Positions 8,248 to 12,336 of a stretch of DNA of 12,336 nt are shown here, one piece after another; positions within the stretch are counted from its first letter, which is position 1; each line of letters begins with the position of its first letter. This DNA comes from Frankiales bacterium (GTDB lineage Bacteria; Actinomycetota; Actinomycetes; Mycobacteriales; Jatrophihabitantaceae): the NCBI GenBank assembly GCA_025963265.1, contig JAOPUY010000146.1, forward strand, positions 1-12,336. The letters are read 5' to 3'. The notes under the pieces were generated by a model. That model saw only the letters and a list, made by a program, of their open reading frames with translations, was not told where the DNA came from and did not search any database. A program made the position numbers and the translations under genes.

Positions 8248-8256
8248 AATGAGATC

Positions 8257-9207
8257 GTGTCGATTACGAACCCCGGCCCGGCCGAGTGGCTGCAGGGCGG
8301 CGCGGGCCAGGCCCCGCCGGTCCAACGCCTGCGGCTGCTGTGCGTCCACGCCCACCCCGATGACGAGTCGAGCAAGGGCGCGGCGACCATGGCCCGCTAC
8401 GTCGACGAGGGCTTCGAGGTGCTGGTGGTCAGCTGCACCGGCGGTGAGCGCGGCGACATCCTGAATCCGGCCCTGAAAGGGCGCACGGACATCGAGGCCG
8501 ACATCCCCGCCGTCCGCCGCATCGAGATGGCTCGGGCCCAGGCGGTGCTTGGCGTCGCGCACGAGTGGCTCGGCTACGTCGACTCCGGCCTGCCCGAAGG
8601 CGACCCGCTGCCGCCGCTGCCCGAGGGGTGCTTCGGCGCGCAGCCGGTGGAGATCCCGGCCGCTGACCTGGTGCGCATCGTCCGCCGGTTCCGTCCGCAT
8701 GTGATGACGACCTACGACGAGAATGGCGGGTACCCGCACCCGGACCACATCATGTGCCACAAGGTGTCGGTCGCGGCCTTCGACGGAGCCGGCGACCCCG
8801 ATGCCTACCCGGGCACCGGCGATCCCTGGCAGCCCCTCAAGCTCTACTACGACGTGAGCTTCACCCGCGATCGGGCCGAGGCGCTCGATGGCGCGATGAA
8901 GGGCCTCGGACTGGAATCGCCCTTCGCCGAGATGCTGGAGCGGTGGGCCGAGCGGTCCCGGGATCGACGCCCGCCCAACGTCACGACGCGGGTCTACTGC
9001 GCCGACCAATTCGACCGGCGCGATCGGGCGCTGCTCTCGCACGAGACGCAGGTGGACCCTGAGGGCTGGTTCTTCAAGGTGCCGCTGGACGTCCAGCGGC
9101 GGGTCTTTCCGTGGGAGCAGTTCGAACTGGCGCGCTCGCTGGTGGACACTGAGCTTCCGGAGGATGATTTGTTCGCCGGGATCCGCGAGAGGGTGGTGGC
9201 CGAATGA
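8257..9207 (+). CDS. mca: Mycothiol S-conjugate amidase Mca
   Basis: A 316-residue LmbE/PIG-L-family zinc amidase. Mca cleaves mycothiol S-conjugates to a mercapturic acid, which is exported, and GlcN-Ins, which is recycled; it is a cytoplasmic detoxification enzyme of actinobacteria. The zinc site is complete: AHPDDE (H33, D36) and HPDH (H164), with D35 as the likely general base. The signature VHAHPDDESSKGAATMARY with K40, then TGGERGDILNP (61-71), distinguishes Mca from its paralogue MshB. The protein has about 20 more N-terminal residues than Mca as I remember it from mycobacteria, where the HPDD motif begins near residue 13; no ATG or GTG lies between the GTG at 8257 and the motif, so the extension appears real. 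The downstream small gene overlaps by ATGA. Its presence implies that the organism makes mycothiol. Confidence 0.95.
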   Translation: MSITNPGPAEWLQGGAGQAPPVQRLRLLCVHAHPDDESSKGAATMARYVDEGFEVLVVSCTGGERGDILNPALKGRTDIEADIPAVRRIEMARAQAVLGVAHEWLGYVDSGLPEGDPLPPLPEGCFGAQPVEIPAADLVRIVRRFRPHVMTTYDENGGYPHPDHIMCHKVSVAAFDGAGDPDAYPGTGDPWQPLKLYYDVSFTRDRAEALDGAMKGLGLESPFAEMLERWAERSRDRRPPNVTTRVYCADQFDRRDRALLSHETQVDPEGWFFKVPLDVQRRVFPWEQFELARSLVDTELPEDDLFAGIRERVVAE

Positions 9208-9491
9208 GCCCAACGCTCCTAGCTGGCGCGCAGTTGCTGGCCGACGCCGACAGCGACGACAAGGGCCGGGGCAGCCCGGTCGGATTGTTCGTCGTGCTCA
9301 TCCTGTGCATCGCGGTCTACTTCCTGTGGAAGTCGCTCAATCGCCACATCCGCAAGCTGCCCGAGTCCTTCGACCCGCCGGTTCCCCCGGATGCGGAGTT
9401 CACCTCGGCCGGCGTGACGACGGCCGGGCACAAGCCCAAGCCGGCCGCCGCCCCGACTGAGGCCGCCGACCCCGCCGATCCGCCGGCCTGA
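9204..9491 (+). CDS. Small single-pass membrane protein downstream of mca (Rv1083-like)
   Basis: A 95-residue protein. A short acidic N-terminus (DADSDDKG, 14-21) leads to one hydrophobic segment at about 26-43 (VGLFVVLILCIAVYFLW core), then a basic stretch KSLNRHIRK (43-51), and a Pro/Ala-rich tail ending in DPADPPA. By the positive-inside rule the tail is cytoplasmic and the N-terminus outside. There is no catalytic motif. The ATG overlaps the mca stop as ATGA, so translation is coupled to mca. A purine-rich GAGAGGG (9187-9193) upstream may serve as the ribosome site. A short membrane protein follows mca in mycobacteria too, as I recall. Its function is unknown; a link to Mca at the membrane, for instance near conjugate export, would be pure inference. 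Confidence 0.8.
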   Translation: MSPTLLAGAQLLADADSDDKGRGSPVGLFVVLILCIAVYFLWKSLNRHIRKLPESFDPPVPPDAEFTSAGVTTAGHKPKPAAAPTEAADPADPPA

Positions 9492-9508
9492 GCCCGTCCG
9501 CTCGATCC

Positions 9509-9526
9509 GGGCCGCCTGATTGGCCC
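9509..9526. terminator. Weak hairpin in the convergent gap after the mca operon
   Basis: GGGCC (9509-9513) can pair with GGCCC (9522-9526) around an 8-nt loop, 18 nt after the stop of the small membrane protein. No T-run follows, so it is only a candidate intrinsic or bidirectional terminator. Confidence 0.25.
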
Positions 9527-9541
9527 AGCTGATCCGCGGCC

Positions 9542-9582
9542 TGACCCGGTCGAGGGCTTGACCCGGTCGGGCTGATCCGGTC
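9542..9582. repeat. Three copies of the 10-bp repeat TGAYCCGGTC
   Basis: TGACCCGGTC occurs at 9542-9551 and 9559-9568, and TGATCCGGTC at 9573-9582, with start-to-start distances of 17 and 14 nt. Related CTGATCCG and TCGATCCG words lie just upstream (9502-9535). All are within the 95-nt gap between two convergent genes. The function is unknown. Confidence 0.6.
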
Positions 9583-9586
9583 GACT

Positions 9587-10090
9587 TCAGGAATTCGGGT
9601 CCGGGCGCGCTCGGTTGGCCTTTACCGAGGAGCGCTGCTTCTTGGAGTCGAGCCGACGTTGTCGCGCCGCCCGGGAGGGCCGGGTCGCGCGCCGCAGCGG
9701 CGGGGGCGGCTCAAGGGCCTCCCGCAGGTAGTTGACGAGCCGGGCCCGCGCCGCGACCCGATTCTGGGTCTGCGAGCGTTGTTCGGCGGCGACGATGCTG
9801 AGCACGCCGTCGGTCAGCCGGCCGGCGAGCGCCGTCAGCGCTCGATCCCGCTTCCGTGGGGTGAGCTCCGTGGAGTGCGCGACGTCGAACCGCAGCTCGA
9901 CCCGGCTGTCGGTGGTGTTGACCGACTGGCCGCCCGGGCCCGAGGAGCGGCTGAAGCGCTCGCTCAGTTCGGCGTTCGGGATGACCAGGCCGGCGGCCAG
10001 ACCGGGCGCGCTCGCGATCACCAGGTCGCCGGAGGAGCGAATGCGATCGACGCCGGGCACGACGGGTTCGCCGGCGGCGGCCGGGCTCAC
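9587..10090 (-). CDS. arfB: Peptidyl-tRNA hydrolase ArfB (alternative ribosome-rescue factor)
   Basis: A 167-residue member of the ArfB/YaeJ/ICT1 family, which frees ribosomes stalled on mRNAs lacking a stop codon by hydrolysing the peptidyl-tRNA. The catalytic loop SRSSGPGGQSVNTTDSRVEL contains the universal GGQ (G53-G54-Q55). After the globular domain (to about 128), a Pro hinge leads to a strongly basic Arg/Lys-rich tail (about 133-162), the part that enters the empty mRNA channel in known ArfB. The absence of codon-recognition domains separates it from RF1/RF2. The frame is open to 10231, but the GTG at 10090 overlaps the stop of the aminopeptidase gene as GTGA, a typical coupled start, and gives a sensible N-terminus. 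About 17 residues precede the region that normally begins the family, so a start slightly further in is possible. It is the second gene of an operon with pepP. Confidence 0.92.
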   Translation of the reverse strand: MSPAAAGEPVVPGVDRIRSSGDLVIASAPGLAAGLVIPNAELSERFSRSSGPGGQSVNTTDSRVELRFDVAHSTELTPRKRDRALTALAGRLTDGVLSIVAAEQRSQTQNRVAARARLVNYLREALEPPPPLRRATRPSRAARQRRLDSKKQRSSVKANRARPDPNS

Positions 10091-11685
10091 GGCGTGACTG
10101 GCCTCGACTGCGCGTCGGCCATCCACTCGGTGATCTCGCCCGGCTCCCGCGGCAGCGCGCCGGACAGGTTCACCGCCGCGCCGTCGGTGACGAGGATGTC
10201 GTCCTCGATACGGATGCCGATGCCCCGCCACTCAGGGGGGACCGACAGGTCGTTGGGCTGGAAGTAGAGCCCGGGCTCCACGGTGAGGACGTAGCCGGCG
10301 GCCAGCGTGCCGTTGCGGTAGGTCTCATCCCGCGCGGCGGCGCAGTCGTGGACGTCGATGCCCAGCATGTGGCTGACTCCGTGCAGCGTGTAGCGGCGGT
10401 GCAGGCCGGCGCCGGGCGCCTCGGCGTCGAGGTTGCAGGACTCATCGGCCGTGACCGGCAGCACGCCCCAGTTGTGCAGGTAGTCGGCGAGCACCCACAT
10501 CGCCGCGCGGTGGGCGGCGAGGTAGTCCGCGCCCGACTTCACCTCGGCGATGCCGGCCTGCTGGGCCTCCAGCACCGCTCCGTACAGCTGACGCTGCACG
10601 GGGGTCCAGCGACCCGATACGGGCAGGGTCCGGGTCACATCGGCCGTGTACAGCGAGTCGACCTCGACGCCCATGTCGGCCAGCAGCAATTGGCCCTCGG
10701 CGAGGTCGCCGTTGTTGCGCCACCAGTGCAGGGTGGTCGCGTGCGAGCCGGCGCCCACGATGGAGGTGTAGCCGACCTCGTTGCCTTCCTGCCGCGCGCG
10801 CCGCCAGAAGGTGCCTTCCAGCCAGCGCTCGCCGCGTCGTCCGCCCGCGGCCAGCACCCGGGGGAGCTCGGCCACCACGTCGGAGAAGCCACGGATCGTC
10901 GCGTCGCACGCGCTCTGCAACTGGCTGATCTCCCAGCCGTCCTTGACCAGTCGCAGCTCGTCGATGACCTGGGCCAGCCGCGCGTTGTCCGCGTCCTCGC
11001 CGCGTCCGGCCAGTTGGGAGTCCAGCGCCGGGTCGGCGCCAGGCAGGTGCGCGACCCGGCCGGCGCGGACCGTCTCCAACGCCCGGGGCAGCTCGGACAA
11101 GGGCCGGACGGACAGGCCGAGCACGTCCTGCGTCTCGGCCGTCGTCGGGACGTTGCCGACCCACAGGGCCCCGTGGCTGCGGTTGGTGAAGTAGCCGACC
11201 TGGCCGGCGCCCGCGTATTCACGGATATACAGCGTCGCGGCGTGGCCGCCGGCGGCCGCCGAGCCAGCGCCACCCCGGCTGGGCGCGAGCACCAGCACCG
11301 CCCCCTCGACGGTCTCGCCGGTGAGCCAGGCGAAGGCCGAGGACGCCCGGAACTCGTAGTCGGTGTCGTTGGCCCGGGTCTTGAGAACGCCGGCCGGGAC
11401 GACGAGGCTCACTCCGGTGAACTGGGCGGAGAGCGCCGCGCGGTTGCGCGCTGCGCTGTCGGCGCCACTCGATCGCGCGCCGTCGAGGTTGGCCGGGTGC
11501 GGCATCCGGGGCGCCGGCTCCCAATTCGCCGCGATGGCGGCGGCGAGGCCGCTCGGCAGCGGGATGTCGTGAGTGGTCGTTCCGTCGGCGGCCGGGTCCG
11601 GCTCGGACGTGGCCGCAGCTTCGGCGGCTACTTCGGCGGCTAAGTCGGCGGCTAAGTCGGCGGGGGGCAGCGGCGAGTCGCTCAT
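10087..11685 (-). CDS. pepP: Aminopeptidase P (Xaa-Pro aminopeptidase, M24B family)
   Basis: A 532-residue metallopeptidase that removes N-terminal residues preceding proline. The C-terminal pita-bread domain has all five dimetal ligands: D337 (LLADMG), D349 (YTADVTRT), H439 (HGVSHMLGIDVHD), E470 (TVEPGLYF) and E494 (RIEDD). H446 matches the second active-site His of E. coli PepP. The N-terminal creatinase-like domain spans about 75-245. There is one more residue between the two Asp ligands than in E. coli, which I recall as usual in actinobacteria. The first 40 residues are low-complexity and Ala/Asp/Glu-rich and come from a 12-bp tandem repeat; they make the protein longer than a typical PepP. 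The ATG at 11685 lacks a Shine-Dalgarno but follows a good -10 by exactly 6 nt, suggesting a leaderless mRNA. It overlaps arfB downstream by 4 nt. Confidence 0.93.
   Translation of the reverse strand: MSDSPLPPADLAADLAAEVAAEAAATSEPDPAADGTTTHDIPLPSGLAAAIAANWEPAPRMPHPANLDGARSSGADSAARNRAALSAQFTGVSLVVPAGVLKTRANDTDYEFRASSAFAWLTGETVEGAVLVLAPSRGGAGSAAAGGHAATLYIREYAGAGQVGYFTNRSHGALWVGNVPTTAETQDVLGLSVRPLSELPRALETVRAGRVAHLPGADPALDSQLAGRGEDADNARLAQVIDELRLVKDGWEISQLQSACDATIRGFSDVVAELPRVLAAGGRRGERWLEGTFWRRARQEGNEVGYTSIVGAGSHATTLHWWRNNGDLAEGQLLLADMGVEVDSLYTADVTRTLPVSGRWTPVQRQLYGAVLEAQQAGIAEVKSGADYLAAHRAAMWVLADYLHNWGVLPVTADESCNLDAEAPGAGLHRRYTLHGVSHMLGIDVHDCAAARDETYRNGTLAAGYVLTVEPGLYFQPNDLSVPPEWRGIGIRIEDDILVTDGAAVNLSGALPREPGEITEWMADAQSRPVTP
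11620..11663 (-). repeat. 12-bp tandem repeat inside the pepP N-terminus
   Basis: Units TTCGGCGGCTAC, TTCGGCGGCTAA, GTCGGCGGCTAA and a partial GTCGGCGG (plus-strand view) run head to tail. Each unit is four codons, so copy-number change keeps frame. They encode repeats of the type ADLA/AEVA at residues about 8-24 of the aminopeptidase, outside its folded domains. Confidence 0.85.
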
Positions 11686-11691
11686 GCCACG

Positions 11692-11718
11692 ATTCTAGGT
11701 GCGGTGCGAGTCGTTCAG
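11692..11718 (-). promoter_or_regulatory. Candidate promoter of pepP, leaderless
   Basis: On the minus strand TAGAAT (11697-11692) fits the TANNNT -10 of actinobacterial housekeeping sigma factors. The ATG begins 6 nt after it, so transcription would start at or next to the A of the start codon. A poor -35, CTGAAC (11718-11713), lies 15 nt further upstream. The absence of a Shine-Dalgarno fits a leaderless transcript. Confidence 0.5.
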
Positions 11719-11778
11719 AGCTATGTCCGGGTACCCATTCGATGTGCCAAATGAAGCGGCGACCCTCATAATGACTAC

Positions 11779-11877
11779 GTGCGGGAGGCCGACCGTCCAC
11801 GGTTGCAGTTGCGTCGGCGTGTCGCATACGTCAAGCTCAGTCTCAACGTAAGGTTGATCCTTTGGGACTCTTCCTAA
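11779..11877 (+). CDS. Possible leaderless micro-ORF of 32 codons
   Basis: GTG at 11779 opens 32 codons ending at TAA 11875-11877. The peptide is basic (READRPRLQLRRR near the start) and ends in RLILWDSS. The -10-like CATAAT (11767-11772) stands exactly 6 nt before the GTG, the geometry seen upstream of pepP. There is no Shine-Dalgarno, no family match I recognise, and only moderate third-position GC. It could be a leader peptide or sRNA upstream of the EAL gene, or chance. Confidence 0.15.
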   Translation: MREADRPRLQLRRRVAYVKLSLNVRLILWDSS

Positions 11878-11900
11878 CGTGTTAACTACCTGTGTATAGT
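11871..11900 (+). promoter_or_regulatory. Candidate promoter of the EAL-domain gene
   Basis: TATAGT (11895-11900) differs from TATAAT at one base and is the best -10 in the window. A weak -35, TTCCTA (11871-11876), lies 18 nt upstream. Transcription would start near 11907, giving a leader of about 60 nt. The inverted repeat CTAACG/CGTTAG brackets the -10 and the predicted start. Confidence 0.5.
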
Positions 11901-11968
11901 TTCCGTTAGCCCCATTCGGGGAAGAAAGTCAGTCGGGGGTCTGACGTTCGAATCGAGAGGCCCTGTCG
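11901..11968 (+). promoter_or_regulatory. Structured 5' leader of the EAL-domain gene, with Shine-Dalgarno
   Basis: Two hairpins can form: CCCC (11910-11913) with GGGG (11918-11921) around ATTC, and GTCAG (11928-11932) with CTGAC (11941-11945) around a G-rich loop. GAGAGG (11955-11960) is the Shine-Dalgarno, 8 nt before the ATG. Alternatively, GGGTCT (11937-11942) can pair with AGGCCC (11958-11963), which would cover half of the Shine-Dalgarno and is incompatible with the second hairpin. No known riboswitch consensus is recognisable. Confidence 0.35.
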
Positions 11969-12336
11969 ATGCATCACAGACGCCCCCCGCGGCACAGCGC
12001 AGCCGTCGTGACGAGGCGCACGACGTCTTTGTTCGGCCCGGCGCTGTTCGGGTCGGTCGAAATGGCGCTGCAGCCCATTGTGTCTGTCGCCAGTGGCGCT
12101 CTGGTCGCCGCCGAGGCCCTCGCGCGCTTTCCCGGAAACCTCGACACCCCGGTCGATGAGACCTTCGCGGTCGCCTATGCGGCCGGTCGCGGACCGGAGT
12201 TGGAAGCGGCCTGCTTGCGGGCCGCGCTGCGCAAGCGGTTCGAGGAGCTCGACTCCGACATCGCCATCACCGTCAACGTGAGCCCGGATGCGCTGCAGCA
12301 CCCGAGCGTCCGCAGCGCACTGCGGTGCGATCTCAG
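11969..12336 (+). CDS. EAL-domain protein (cyclic-di-GMP phosphodiesterase type), 5' part only
   Basis: The frame from the ATG at 11969 stays open to the window edge, giving 122 residues of an incomplete protein. After a basic N-terminus of about 28 residues, an EAL domain begins: EMALQPIVSVASGALVAAEAL matches the family's first strand and the EAL motif (E49-A50-L51), with Arg at 53. A helix and the strand ITVNVSP (100-106) follow, with N103 at the position of the conserved metal-binding Asn. Both metal-binding residues visible so far are intact, which favours an active c-di-GMP phosphodiesterase, but the remaining catalytic residues lie beyond the window. No sensory or GGDEF domain precedes it, so if it is regulated by a domain, that domain is C-terminal. 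GAGAGG 8 nt upstream supports this start. Confidence 0.85.
   Translation, partial: MHHRRPPRHSAAVVTRRTTSLFGPALFGSVEMALQPIVSVASGALVAAEALARFPGNLDTPVDETFAVAYAAGRGPELEAACLRAALRKRFEELDSDIAITVNVSPDALQHPSVRSALRCDL

Larger units (their letters stand above)
8017..8256. promoter_or_regulatory. Divergent intergenic region between greA and mca
   Basis: These 240 nt must hold the promoters of greA (leftward) and mca (rightward). The only AT-richer patch is about 8171-8210, where -10-like hexamers can be drawn on both strands (TACTTT on the minus strand, a TTAT-containing hexamer on the plus strand), but none has a convincing -35, so I name no promoter. A GTTCG-CC-CGAAC inverted repeat (8070-8081) lies in the greA leader, and a GGCCCGGGCC palindrome (8226-8235) in the mca leader. 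I recall that mycobacteria have a small membrane-protein gene (Rv1081c) between greA and mca; I see no such gene here. Confidence 0.45.
11686..11968. other. Divergent intergenic region between pepP and the EAL-domain gene
   Basis: These 283 nt are clearly less GC-rich than the genes around them, especially 11820-11905. They hold the pepP promoter at the left end, a possible micro-ORF with its own -10 in the middle, two small inverted repeats (TCAAC 11843-11847 with GTTGA 11853-11857; CTAACG 11874-11879 with CGTTAG 11904-11909), a promoter for the EAL gene, and a structured leader. The CTAACG/CGTTAG repeat flanks the -10, so it is a plausible operator; the regulator is unknown. Confidence 0.5.

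Noticed and set aside
10091..10231. Extension of ArfB to the start at 10231
   Set aside because: The added part is a frame shadow of the well-supported pepP C-terminus; the GTGA overlap at 10087-10090 is the natural start.
11881..11900. BldD binding site near the EAL-gene promoter
   Set aside because: Attractive because BldD responds to c-di-GMP, but only the right half (CTGTGTA) resembles the consensus and the left TNAC half does not match.
11944..11954. TTCGAA palindrome upstream of the EAL gene as an operator
   Set aside because: A six-base palindrome in GC-rich DNA is easily due to chance, and no second half-site or repeat supports it.
11901..11968. A known c-di-GMP riboswitch in the EAL-gene leader
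   Set aside because: The leader is only about 60 nt and lacks the conserved core sequences of class I or II that I can recall. It was kept only as an unclassified structured leader.

Overview
The window is a very GC-rich stretch of an actinobacterial chromosome. The main taxonomic evidence is gene content: a mycothiol S-conjugate amidase (Mca) followed by a small membrane protein, with greA divergent to it. As I recall, this resembles the mycobacterial greA–mca–Rv1083 neighbourhood. Other pointers are an AAA ATPase/von Willebrand A pair like Rv0958–Rv0959, a GNAT-first acetyltransferase/acyl-CoA ligase fusion of the Streptomyces PatA type, frequent GTG starts, and strongly G/C-biased third codon positions. 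I cannot name the genus. I see no insertion sequences, prophage genes, CRISPR arrays, tRNAs or rRNAs. It reads as core chromosome.

Layout. (1) 64-4001, plus strand: acuC (deacetylase family) and, 17 nt downstream, a 907-residue GNAT/NDP-forming acyl-CoA ligase fusion. Together they look like a 'writer plus eraser' unit for reversible lysine acetylation of acyl-CoA metabolism. (2) 3998-8016, minus strand: greA, then an AAA+ MoxR/Mg-chelatase-like ATPase, then a vWA/MIDAS protein. The ATPase and vWA genes are 4 nt apart and almost certainly work together. The vWA gene meets the acetyltransferase gene tail to tail, with both stop codons inside one CTAG. (3) 8017-8256: divergent intergenic region between greA and mca. 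(4) 8257-9491, plus strand: mca and a one-TM protein overlapping by ATGA. (5) 9492-9586: short convergent gap with three copies of a 10-bp repeat. (6) 9587-11685, minus strand: aminopeptidase P, then arfB (ribosome rescue), overlapping by 4 nt. (7) 11686-11968: AT-richer regulatory region. (8) 11969-window end, plus strand: the 5' part of an EAL-domain (cyclic-di-GMP phosphodiesterase-type) gene, cut by the window edge.

The points most worth a second look are these: the acuC/acetyltransferase pair; the ligase half of that protein, which keeps the alpha-domain phospho-acceptor His but appears to have lost the His loop and metal-binding motif of its ATP-grasp half; the EAL gene leader, which can fold into alternative hairpins, one covering part of the Shine-Dalgarno; and a recurring '-10 hexamer, 6 nt, start codon' geometry suggesting leaderless transcripts. 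I found no wholly new multi-gene system here. All family assignments come from motif recognition, not from searches.
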